This document shows, piece by piece, positions 15,508-22,584 of a stretch of DNA of 22,584 nt. The position numbers and the translations under genes are program-made. Within the stretch, counting starts at the first letter, position 1. Each line of letters begins with the position of its first letter. Below the pieces are notes generated by a model. That model was not told the DNA's origin and did not search any database. It worked only from the letters and a program-made list of their open reading frames with translations. The stretch is from Microcystis aeruginosa W13-11 (GTDB lineage Bacteria; Cyanobacteriota; Cyanobacteriia; Cyanobacteriales; Microcystaceae): NCBI GenBank assembly GCA_009995705.1, contig JAADBR010000105.1:1-22584 (forward strand), read 5' to 3'.

Positions 15508-17916
15508 TTAAAAAGGAAGATCTTCGTCCTCCTCCAAACTATCTAAAATTTCGTTAACATCAGGTCTCCCGCGCACGATAGTCATATTTTCCAAAGACTT
15601 ATTAACTTTAGTTTCTGCGGCCGAATTTTCTGGTGCTGAATAGCCCATATTGACCAGTTCACCATCAAAATATTTCGCTAATTTTTGAGCGGCTGCCAAA
15701 ATTTTGCTAATATCAGCATCCTGATCTAATGTCTCTAAAGATGAGTCAAAATTCAGGATTTTTTCGGGTTGCTCTGTGCTGGAAGTTTTTGGGGTTGCTG
15801 GCGGGGTGATTTTTGCTTCTTTTTTCTCGATAATTGCTTCTTTGGCGGTCGGAGTATCCACCACGGTCATAACTTTATTTTCGGGGGTTATTGGGGTCGT
15901 TGCTGCGGTTTCTGATGGTAGTAGCATCTTGGCTGCTGGGGATTGGGAAACTTCTGCAGCGGTGGCAGCAGTGGCGGAGCCTACCTGTAAATGAACTTTA
16001 ATCGGGCGCTGAAAAACTGCTTGGAAGGCTGACTCAATATTAGTCAAGCGTAGCCTGGCTATTTTTAATAATTGTTCGGAAGATATGCTTACATAAGCGC
16101 TCGATTCTGACCTACTAAAAAGGCTGCCATGCTGGCATAGGAGAGTGCGAGTGGTGGGGGGTTCCATTACTTCTAAAACCTGCTGCCAAATTTGTTCGTG
16201 ATTGTCATCACTGGTAACAGTTTTAACCTCAGTTTGCGGCACTTCGACCCTAGTTGTCGGGGTGATAACTGCTGGTTTGATCGGTTCATTAACCGGCGCC
16301 GGTGCTGTGATCACTTCCGGAGGCCTCTCGGTGCTGGTTTGGGGACGGGAAGGCGCTACCGTGGCAACTACAGGAATCACCTGTGCTTGCGGTAATAGTC
16401 CTAATAGAGTGACTTCTAACCAAAGACGGGGTTGAGTGGTGTTTTTTAGTTGTGTTTCGCTGTCTTTAAGAAGTTGTTGACCGCGGAGAATTTCCTCTAA
16501 AGACCAAGTACGCGCTTCCGTACACAATTCTTGCCAAGTGGGAGCAGTGACAGCGACCATTTCTGGACGATTAGGGGCAGTTTTGGCTAAAAGTAGGTTT
16601 AAATAGAATCCCGCTAGATTTTGTAAGACGATTAAAGGTTCCTTCCCGCGATTCATCAGATGGCGACATTGTTCGATAACTTGATCGGGAATATTGCTAT
16701 GAATGACTTTAAGTAGGGTTAAGAGGTCTCTTTCGGGGACTGCACCGACTAAATCCCAGACTCGCTCGGCCGTAATCGTTCCTGCGAGTAAACTTAATTG
16801 ATCAAGGAGACTTTCGGCATCGCGTAAACCACCGTTAGCGATCTGAGCCACTAGGGTTAATGCTTCTAGGTTAATATCGATCGCTTCTATTTGGGCGATT
16901 TTTTGCAGGTGTGTCACCATCGCCTCGAGCGCAATACGGCGATAATCAAAGCGTTGACAACGGGAGATGATGGTAGGCAAGACACGCTGAGGATCCGTGG
17001 TAGCAAGCACAAAAATCACTCGATCTGGCGGTTCTTCCAGAGTTTTCAGCAAAGCATTAAAGGCCGCCGTACTGAGCATATGGCAGTTATGAACTAATAA
17101 CCCATTGGCAACAAAATTATGATTGTCCTCCACTTCTAGGTCATAGACGCTTTCTGTGTCACCTTCTTGAATCCCTATCACTTCCTCGAAATTTGTAAGC
17201 CATTGAGGGGATTTTATGCTATTGGGCTTGTATTGCACCGCAGCCACATTCACAGGGGATAGAATCTGATCGCCGATTTTGAGATTTTTTGCTTGTATCC
17301 ATGCTTTTTCTGTTCTAATCAAATGATTACCAGTGCAATTAATCGTCCGATTTCTGGTTTGAATGGTTAAAGTTGCTTTTACGCCTCGGTTTAGCCATCG
17401 CAGGACTTTTTTATATTCCCACTCTCCGCTGCTCTCGTTGTAACTGAGAACTCGTTTTCCGAGAATCTCAGGATGATTAATGGGGATTAATCCCGTTTCG
17501 GTGAAAACAAGGCTATCCCCAGTCAGGCATTCATCGATGACATAGACTTTATAACGACATTGGACGGGGGCAAATTGCGATCGCTCGATAATTTCCCGAA
17601 TGTTATCTACACCGGTATTACTAGCGGCATCAATTTCGATCACGTCTAGGGCCGAACCATTGGCGATCGCTTGACAGACGGAACACTTACCGCAGGGAAT
17701 TGGTGTCGGATGGTCACTAGACAGACAGTTGAGGGATTTGGCTAAAATTCGCGCCGAGGAGGTTTTCCCGGTGCCTCTGGGTCCGGTAAATAGGTATGCA
17801 GGAGCGATTCGCTCACTGGTTAGGGCATTGCTCAGGGTCGTGGCGATCGCTGATTGTCCGACTAAGTCGGCGAAGGTTTGGGGACGATATTTATGATGTA
17901 GGGGTTCGTAGGTCAT
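15508..17916 (-). CDS. dnaX: DNA polymerase III subunit gamma/tau containing a mini-intein
   Basis: DnaX is the clamp-loader ATPase of the replicative polymerase. The 802-residue precursor has Walker A GPRGTGKT at 45-52, a zinc site with Cys64, Cys75, Cys78 and Cys81, and Walker B VYVIDE, which is interrupted by an intein after Glu129. The extein resumes at Cys278 with CHMLSTAAFNALLKTLEEPP. Sensor 1 ATTDPQRVLPTIISRCQRF follows, then clamp-loader domains II and III, a proline/threonine-rich linker (about 550-720) and an acidic C-terminus, EEDEDLPF. Splicing would leave a protein of 654 residues. Without splicing the ATP site would be split, so splicing should be essential for replication unless a second copy exists. 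The gene is divergent from narB. Confidence 0.95.
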   Translation of the reverse strand: MTYEPLHHKYRPQTFADLVGQSAIATTLSNALTSERIAPAYLFTGPRGTGKTSSARILAKSLNCLSSDHPTPIPCGKCSVCQAIANGSALDVIEIDAASNTGVDNIREIIERSQFAPVQCRYKVYVIDECLTGDSLVFTETGLIPINHPEILGKRVLSYNESSGEWEYKKVLRWLNRGVKATLTIQTRNRTINCTGNHLIRTEKAWIQAKNLKIGDQILSPVNVAAVQYKPNSIKSPQWLTNFEEVIGIQEGDTESVYDLEVEDNHNFVANGLLVHNCHMLSTAAFNALLKTLEEPPDRVIFVLATTDPQRVLPTIISRCQRFDYRRIALEAMVTHLQKIAQIEAIDINLEALTLVAQIANGGLRDAESLLDQLSLLAGTITAERVWDLVGAVPERDLLTLLKVIHSNIPDQVIEQCRHLMNRGKEPLIVLQNLAGFYLNLLLAKTAPNRPEMVAVTAPTWQELCTEARTWSLEEILRGQQLLKDSETQLKNTTQPRLWLEVTLLGLLPQAQVIPVVATVAPSRPQTSTERPPEVITAPAPVNEPIKPAVITPTTRVEVPQTEVKTVTSDDNHEQIWQQVLEVMEPPTTRTLLCQHGSLFSRSESSAYVSISSEQLLKIARLRLTNIESAFQAVFQRPIKVHLQVGSATAATAAEVSQSPAAKMLLPSETAATTPITPENKVMTVVDTPTAKEAIIEKKEAKITPPATPKTSSTEQPEKILNFDSSLETLDQDADISKILAAAQKLAKYFDGELVNMGYSAPENSAAETKVNKSLENMTIVRGRPDVNEILDSLEEDEDLPF
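17086..17529 (-). mobile_element. Mini-intein in DnaX (148 residues, no homing endonuclease domain)
   Basis: This is an in-frame protein intron, residues 130-277 of the DnaX precursor. Block A begins CLTGDSLVFTETG with nucleophile Cys130. Block B is NCTGNHLIRT with the TxxH-type Thr195 and His198. Block F/G is VYDLEVEDNHNFVANGLLVHN, with penultimate His276 and terminal Asn277, followed by extein Cys278 as +1 nucleophile. All residues needed for splicing are present. Between the N- and C-terminal blocks there is only a linker of about 50 residues, with no LAGLIDADG or HNH motif, so the element cannot home by itself. It sits in the Walker B motif between Asp-Glu and Cys-His. Confidence 0.95.
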
Positions 17917-18073
17917 GGCTGGCTGAAAATTTTTTCCGCACCCTAGAGGCCTACTATTATCCTATGCCGATTCTTTTTCGGCACGAGAACAAGTGTATGC
18001 TTTTTATCTAGCTAGTTTTTATGCGGGATTTGCATCAGGAAAAGGGTAATTTAGCTAGGGCTTGTAATAAGTT

Positions 18074-18087
18074 GTATTAATAACTAC
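18074..18087 (+). promoter_or_regulatory. NtcA-binding site upstream of narB
   Basis: A perfect match to the NtcA consensus: GTA, eight bases, TAC. A TAN3T-type -10 box follows 25 bases later (TATCTT at 18113-18118). NtcA activates nitrogen-assimilation genes in cyanobacteria when ammonium is scarce, which fits narB. The spacing is slightly longer than the usual 20-23 bases. Confidence 0.8.
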
Positions 18088-18112
18088 AATTTGGCTGGGA
18101 AGGTCTGCGGAC

Positions 18113-18118
18113 TATCTT
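18113..18118 (+). promoter_or_regulatory. Candidate -10 box of narB
   Basis: TATCTT fits the TAN3T form seen at NtcA-activated promoters, 42 bases before the narB start codon. TAGTAT at 18118-18123 is an overlapping alternative. Confidence 0.55.
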
Positions 18119-18159
18119 AGTATGCCCAAAGATAGTGCTACTAATCAGACCTACTGCTT

Positions 18160-20364
18160 ATGACTGAATCTACAAAAACCCAATGTCCTTACTGTGGAGT
18201 AGGTTGTGGTTTGATGGTCGCCCCGGTTGCGTCGGCAGGGCAACACGGGAAAGTCTTTGGGGACAAGTCCCACCCCTCTAGTCAAGGTATGATCTGTGTT
18301 AAGGGGGCTACGGTAGCGGAGTCAATGGATAAATGTCGCCTCGAAACCCCGATGATCCGCGATTCTCTCCAAGAGCAATTTCGTGTTTGTACTTGGGAGG
18401 AAGCTCTCGATCGCATTGTTAGCGAGATTCAAACTTTAATGGCTCAGGGGGAAAAGGAAAGTATCTGTCTATACGGTTCGGGACAATTTCACACGGAGGA
18501 TTACTATGTGGCCCAAAAGCTGGTCAAGGGCTGTCTGGGAGTCAATAATTTTGATGCTAATTCCCGTCTCTGTATGTCTTCGGCGGTGGCGGCTTATGTT
18601 GGCAGTTTCGGATCGGACGGTCCTCCTTGCTGTTACGATGACCTAGAGTTAACAGATTGTGCTTTTCTGGTGGGGACAAATACGGCCGAATGTCACCCCA
18701 TCATTTTTAACCGTCTGCACAAGTATCTCAAGGGTAAGCCAGAAGCGAAGTTAATTGTTGTTGATCCCCGCAGCACTAAAACGGCTAAGGCAGCTAATCT
18801 CCACCTGGCTATTAACCCGGGGACTGATATTGATCTATTTAATGGTATTGCTCACTTGTTACTGGGTTGGGGTGCGATCGATACCTATTTTATCGATAAA
18901 TGCACTAGGGATTTCCCCAAGTACGCGGAAGTTATCCGCGATTATCCCCCGGAAATTGTGGCGGGTAAATGCGGTATCCCCAGGTCCGATTTGGAACAGG
19001 CTGCCCGCTATTGGGCTGAGTCGAAAAGTGTGCTTTCTCTCTGGTCGATGGGTGTTAATCAATCTAGGGAAGGCACGGCTAAAGCCCGCACTTTAATCAA
19101 TTTACACCTAATGACGGCTAATATCGGTAGGCCGGGGGCTGGTCCTTTTTCCCTAACTGGGCAACCTAATGCTATGGGGGGACGGGAAGCCGGCGGCCTC
19201 TGCCATCTTCTCCCTGGTTATCGTTCTGTGAAAAATCCCCAACACCGGGCGGAAGTGGAACAAGCTTGGGGCCTACCTGCTGGTCGGATTTCTCCGGTCC
19301 CTGGTCGTGATGCTTGGAGTATGATTACTGGTTTGGAGACGGGAGATGTGAAATTTCTTTGGATTGCTGCTACTAATCCGGCTGTTAGTATGCCTGATCT
19401 AGAACGCACTAAGGCGGCTCTGTTAAAATCACCTTTTACTATCCATCAGGATGCCTACTATCCCACAGAAACCAGCGCCTATGCCCATTTATTACTGCCA
19501 GCGGCCCAATGGGGCGAAAAAACGGGGACAATGACCAATTCTGAGCGTATGGTGACGTTAAATAAGGCTTTTCGCCCTCCGGTCGGTGAAGCTAGGGCGG
19601 ACTGGCAAATTTTTGCCGAAGTTGGCCGCCGTTTGGGGTTTCAGGCACAATTTAATTTTCAGGATTCGGCCGAGGTATATTGCGAGTTTGCCCGCTTGAC
19701 ATATAAACGTCCTTGTGATATGACAGGGATTAATTATGATCGCCTGGCCGAGACTCCCCGACAGTGGCCCGATTCCATTGATGAAATTTCCGCCCCTAAA
19801 ACCGCTAATTCCGGGGAATTACTAGGTAATTTCGTTAAAGATGACGATAAAAGCCAAAAACCAGCCGCAAAACGCCTTTATACCGATGGTAAATTTAATA
19901 CTGCCGATGGTCGTGCTGTTTTCGCCGCCTACCACAGTAAAGGTCTAGCAGAACCCCCGGACGATGATTATCCCCTAGTGTTGACCGTGGGGCGTTTGTA
20001 CGGTCACTGGCACACCCAAACCCGCACCGGCCGTATCGAGAAAATTGTCAAAATGCACCCGGCACCTTTTCTGGAAATTCATCCCCAAGATGCGGCAAAA
20101 TTGGGCATAGAAGCGGGGGAATGGGTGGAGGTGCGTTCTCGTCGCGGTTCTGCCCGTTTTCCGGCTTTAATTACCAAAGCAATTACTCCTAATTGTGTCT
20201 TTGTGCCGATGCACTGGGGGGCCCTATGGGCAGAAAATGCTGAGGCCAATAGTCTCACCCATCCAGCCGCTTGTCCGATTTCCCTGCAGCCAGAATTAAA
20301 GGCTTGCGCTGTCAAATTAATTCCTTTGAAGTCTTTAGTTAATGCCGAATTATCTCCTAGTTAA
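18160..20364 (+). CDS. narB: Ferredoxin-nitrate reductase
   Basis: NarB reduces nitrate to nitrite in the cytoplasm with electrons from reduced ferredoxin, the first step of nitrate assimilation. It contains a bis-molybdopterin guanine dinucleotide cofactor and one 4Fe-4S cluster. The cluster ligands are visible at the N-terminus: C9-PY-C12-GVG-C16 and C46-VKG. The [10 protein letters not shown] segment supplies the molybdenum-ligand Cys138. The C-terminal dinucleotide-binding domain begins near [20 protein letters not shown]. At 734 residues it is the usual cyanobacterial length. There is no signal peptide, as expected for the assimilatory enzyme. The gene has its own NtcA promoter. nirA and the nrt or nrtP transporter genes, often linked elsewhere, are not in the window. 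Confidence 0.96.
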   Translation: MTESTKTQCPYCGVGCGLMVAPVASAGQHGKVFGDKSHPSSQGMICVKGATVAESMDKCRLETPMIRDSLQEQFRVCTWEEALDRIVSEIQTLMAQGEKESICLYGSGQFHTEDYYVAQKLVKGCLGVNNFDANSRLCMSSAVAAYVGSFGSDGPPCCYDDLELTDCAFLVGTNTAECHPIIFNRLHKYLKGKPEAKLIVVDPRSTKTAKAANLHLAINPGTDIDLFNGIAHLLLGWGAIDTYFIDKCTRDFPKYAEVIRDYPPEIVAGKCGIPRSDLEQAARYWAESKSVLSLWSMGVNQSREGTAKARTLINLHLMTANIGRPGAGPFSLTGQPNAMGGREAGGLCHLLPGYRSVKNPQHRAEVEQAWGLPAGRISPVPGRDAWSMITGLETGDVKFLWIAATNPAVSMPDLERTKAALLKSPFTIHQDAYYPTETSAYAHLLLPAAQWGEKTGTMTNSERMVTLNKAFRPPVGEARADWQIFAEVGRRLGFQAQFNFQDSAEVYCEFARLTYKRPCDMTGINYDRLAETPRQWPDSIDEISAPKTANSGELLGNFVKDDDKSQKPAAKRLYTDGKFNTADGRAVFAAYHSKGLAEPPDDDYPLVLTVGRLYGHWHTQTRTGRIEKIVKMHPAPFLEIHPQDAAKLGIEAGEWVEVRSRRGSARFPALITKAITPNCVFVPMHWGALWAENAEANSLTHPAACPISLQPELKACAVKLIPLKSLVNAELSPS

Positions 20365-20515
20365 TTTCTGGCAACTCCCTAATCGAATTGGTTTTCCCTT
20401 TAGTTATTGTTACTTTTGTTATGCCAATTTTCCAAAATCTGGTGGGTAGTTTGTGTTTAAAGAATTGCTAAGTAGGGAGGCATAATTATTTGTAGGATGG
20501 GTTAACGGTAGCGTA

Positions 20516-20567
20516 GTTGGGTTGCATGGTTCAACCGTTCGGCAAAAGCTCACTGCCGAAGCCCAAC
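20516..20567. repeat. Imperfect palindromic intergenic repeat
   Basis: An outer GTTGGG/CCCAAC pair (20516-20521, 20562-20567) encloses a perfect 7-bp stem TTCGGCA/TGCCGAA (20538-20544, 20554-20560). The flanks GTAGGATGGGTT and CCCAACCTA resemble dispersed repeats I recall from many cyanobacterial genomes. Confidence 0.55.
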
Positions 20568-20674
20568 CTAAGTTCATCTTATATTTAATTCCACCCACCT
20601 ACTTATTAAGCCAAGACGCATTTTAACCGCCTATCCTTAGATTAGCTGAATGCACTTCTTTCATAACTTTTTTA

Positions 20675-20683
20675 TGGTATAAT
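20675..20683 (+). promoter_or_regulatory. Extended -10 promoter for the 20818 gene
   Basis: TGGTATAAT combines a perfect TATAAT (20678-20683) with an upstream TGN extension. No good -35 element is visible. The transcript would have a leader of about 125-130 bases. Confidence 0.6.
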
Positions 20684-20817
20684 CGGTGAATACTTTTCTT
20701 TCGATTTTTAGATGGAAGTCGAAAACTGGTATCATCTACGTCGATGCTGTCAGCCTGCTGTTGAATGTCTTGTTCGTCCCGCTGCTGTGTCGGTAGGCTC
20801 TCTCGAATCACTTCACC

Positions 20818-22308
20818 ATGACGACAACAACTCTGACTCCCGCACCAGTTCAAGCGGCAGAAAATTCCCCGGCACCTCCTGAGTGGGTAGATTGGCAAGT
20901 AGGCCATCAAATTCCGGGGCGGCTGCGAATTCGCATTCCCCGCCTCAATTGGGATGACGAATTTGCCAGACGCTTGCAGCGATCGCTGCTGAGAACCACT
21001 GCCATCAGCGAGAGCCGCATCAATGCCGCCGCCTGCTCCCTGATTGTCTCCTACCAGGCGGAAATGCTGTCGGCAACGGATCTCCTGAATTACTTGCAAG
21101 CGGCCATCCTAGCGGCCAGCCTAGAAAGAGAGCCAGCTTCAAGCGAGAAGGTCGGGGCTAGGAATCAGGGGACTTGGCCAAATTTAGGGATGCCGGCCTT
21201 AACCTTGGCTGTGGCGATCGCTGCTGCTCCCCTAGAACTGCCCTCGATGGTTGTGGGGGGAATTGTCCTTGCGGCTTCAATTCCTCTCTGGCAGAGGGTT
21301 GGCCAAGCCCTAGAGCGCGCCGGACAAGTGACAGTAGACTGCCTCGATGCTCTCTGGTTGAGCTACCAACTGCTTCAAGGTAACAACATCGCTGGCGCAC
21401 TCGCCCTCAATCTGGCAGCAGTGGCAGAGAGCCTGCAACTGGGCAAGCGAACACAGCTAGAAGACGAGCTATGCCTGCTGTTCGAGCAAGAAGATGCAGA
21501 AATCCACTGGCTCTCGGACCCTTCTCGGTTCGCTCCCGTTCCCGAGGCGGATCGACAAGGGTGGCTAGATTCCGTCGAAAAAACCGAACTACTCCAGAAC
21601 CTCAACCCTCTAGCCCAAGGAGCGATCCTACCCACTTTGTTCCTGAGTGGCACTTGGGCAATCCTGACGGGAGACTTGGGGCGTGCGAGTGCGCTGTTAC
21701 CCCTTGACATCGGGGTTTCTCTGCGGGGCGTTACTCCCCTGGCAGTGGTTTCAGCCCTGACGGCGGCAGCGCGACAAGGCGTTTATATCCGCAATGCTAG
21801 GGTACTGGAAAAGCTGGCTCAGGTGGATACTCTGGCCTTTACCTGCGAAAGTTTCCAGGACTTGATTACCCCGGAGCTGCTGATGAGTTGGGGCATCCCT
21901 TCTGAGTGCATCCACTTCGCCACCGATGCGGCAACTGTTGAGGGACTCCAAGAACAGTTGCGCCGCCAAGGTAAGCGGGTGGCTTGGATAACCGACAGTG
22001 GTAGTGATTGCTTGGCTGCCCAGGAGGATCAGGTGGTCATTTCTCTGGGGAGAGGGGAATTGGAAGCAGCTGCAGATGTCATCTTGCACGGCCACGATCT
22101 ACCGCTCCTCGGCTACACCTTTGCCCTGGCGCGGCATACCCTTGCCACTGCCTACGGGAGTTTGGCGATCGCTACTCTGCCTAACCTGTTAGTGGTGGCA
22201 GTCGGGGCATTTTGGGGACTGGACCCAGGGTTGGCCGCCGCAATCAACGGCAGTTCAGCCATCCTCGCAGAACTGAACAGCCAGGCTCCCGGGCACCTAA
22301 CCCCCTAG
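20818..22308 (+). CDS. Degenerate P1B-type ATPase-like membrane protein with an HMA2-type N-terminal domain
   Basis: This 496-residue protein aligns by eye with heavy-metal P-type ATPases but lacks their catalytic residues. Residues about 34-100 look like an HMA2 domain (GRLRIRIPRL onward) without a CxxC. Hydrophobic segments follow near 125-160, then VDCLDALWLSYQLLQGN as in P1B pumps. The actuator domain with TGES is missing. The CPx helix position reads LLPLDIGVSLRGVTPLAVV, without the metal-binding cysteines. The following AARQGVYIRNARVLEKLAQVDT is well kept, but where DKTGT is expected there is TCESF, so the phosphorylated Asp is absent. The nucleotide domain is almost wholly missing, and the hinge motif GDGIND is replaced by TDSGSD. 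A C-terminal helix pair remains. It cannot be a normal pump; a metal-sensing, chaperone or scaffold role is guesswork. The gene is GC-rich compared with its neighbours. Confidence 0.85.
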   Translation: MTTTTLTPAPVQAAENSPAPPEWVDWQVGHQIPGRLRIRIPRLNWDDEFARRLQRSLLRTTAISESRINAAACSLIVSYQAEMLSATDLLNYLQAAILAASLEREPASSEKVGARNQGTWPNLGMPALTLAVAIAAAPLELPSMVVGGIVLAASIPLWQRVGQALERAGQVTVDCLDALWLSYQLLQGNNIAGALALNLAAVAESLQLGKRTQLEDELCLLFEQEDAEIHWLSDPSRFAPVPEADRQGWLDSVEKTELLQNLNPLAQGAILPTLFLSGTWAILTGDLGRASALLPLDIGVSLRGVTPLAVVSALTAAARQGVYIRNARVLEKLAQVDTLAFTCESFQDLITPELLMSWGIPSECIHFATDAATVEGLQEQLRRQGKRVAWITDSGSDCLAAQEDQVVISLGRGELEAAADVILHGHDLPLLGYTFALARHTLATAYGSLAIATLPNLLVVAVGAFWGLDPGLAAAINGSSAILAELNSQAPGHLTP

Positions 22309-22343
22309 AAAACGGGTTTCTTTGAGAAAGAAGCCCGTTTTCT
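22307..22343 (+). terminator. Hairpin terminator overlapping the stop codon of the 20818 gene
   Basis: A 17-bp stem (22307-22323 with 22327-22343, one T:G pair) closes a three-base loop. Its left arm includes the last two bases of the TAG stop codon. No T-run follows directly, but the strength and position suggest a terminator or 3'-end protector. Confidence 0.7.
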
Positions 22344-22584
22344 GGAAATTAATTTAAATAAATTACGTCAGTAAATATCAGAAGTCTTTTGCTATTCGCT
22401 TAGAAAAAAATGGAACAATTTTAAAATACTTATTCCAGAACAAGTGTTAGAAGAATGCCAGGGAAATCTTTATAGAACCCATTTGGTATCCTTTATAATG
22501 TAGATGCCCTTGCTGAAAAGGTGACGCGAAAACCTTGTCCATTATAGGTTTCAGGGGAGAGAGTCTCTAGCCTGCGCGAGCGGC
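22344..22584. other. Right-edge stretch with no recognisable gene
   Basis: Only a short open frame without a start codon (about 22379-22503, containing ILIPEQVLEECQGNLYRTH) is visible. It could be a gene fragment, but I recognise no family. The last 70 bases are GC-richer and may belong to a feature beyond the edge. Confidence 0.4.

Larger units (their letters stand above)
20365..20817. other. Intergenic stretch with a structured repeat, a promoter and one doubtful small frame
   Basis: No convincing gene occupies these 453 bases. They contain an imperfect palindromic repeat (20516-20567), an extended -10 promoter (20675-20683), and an open frame of 56 codons from ATG 20712 that runs into the next gene and has no ribosome-binding site. 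Confidence 0.6.

Noticed and set aside
15819..15826. Possible programmed frameshift in dnaX producing a short gamma form (run of six A on the coding strand)
   Set aside because: The coding frame reads GAG AAA AAA GAA, not the A-AAA-AAG slippery heptamer, and no strong downstream hairpin was seen. A -1 shift would end about 25 codons later, so it is possible but unsupported.
20623..21099. Minus-strand open frame of 158 codons overlapping the start of the pseudo-ATPase gene
   Set aside because: It lies mostly antisense to a better supported gene, has no recognisable domain and its composition fits a shadow of GC-rich coding sequence.

Overview
The window looks like chromosomal DNA of a unicellular cyanobacterium, most probably Microcystis aeruginosa or a close relative. 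The evidence is a set of cyanobacterial genes (chlB for dark chlorophyll synthesis, ferredoxin-type nitrate reductase narB, ndhD of the NDH-1 complex), eleven copies of the HIP1 octamer GCGATCGC, short heptamer tandem repeats between genes, and an IS30 remnant. The species is inferred from gene content and style; no search was run.

Layout. 1-106: tail of an unidentified gene. 229-930: livF-type ABC ATPase. 1055-2716: ndhD, closed by a clear terminator. 2872-5012: an AT-rich type II restriction-modification pair resembling HpaII (CCGG); the methylase is intact and the nuclease is broken by a one-base frameshift near its C-terminus. 5207-5548: small ribbon-helix-helix-like protein. 5709-6182: trmL, whose start codon lies inside a heptamer repeat. 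6329-7230: decayed IS30-family transposase ending against a pseudopilin gene (7241-7828). 7843-8199 (minus): pterin-4a-carbinolamine dehydratase with an apparent signal peptide. 8417-9013: orphan ParA. 9169-10695: chlB. 10745-11872 and 11966-12850 (minus): MidA/NDUFAF7-type methyltransferase and lipA. 13023-14762: MscS-type channel. 15097-15420 and 15508-17916 (minus): grxD and dnaX; dnaX carries an in-frame 148-residue mini-intein in its Walker B motif. 18160-20364: narB behind an NtcA site. 20818-22308: a GC-rich gene for a degenerate P-type ATPase-like membrane protein without the phosphorylation aspartate, closed by a hairpin.

The window is mostly single housekeeping genes, not one coherent pathway. 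Several serve photosynthetic or redox metabolism: NDH-1 electron flow, chlorophyll synthesis, lipoylation, CGFS glutaredoxin and nitrate reduction. The accessory content is the restriction-modification pair, the IS30 remnant, the intein, the compositionally distinct pseudo-ATPase and the dispersed repeats. The points most worth following up are the DnaX mini-intein, the catalytically dead P-type ATPase relative, the broken HpaII-like nuclease beside an intact methylase, and the heptamer repeats at gene borders.
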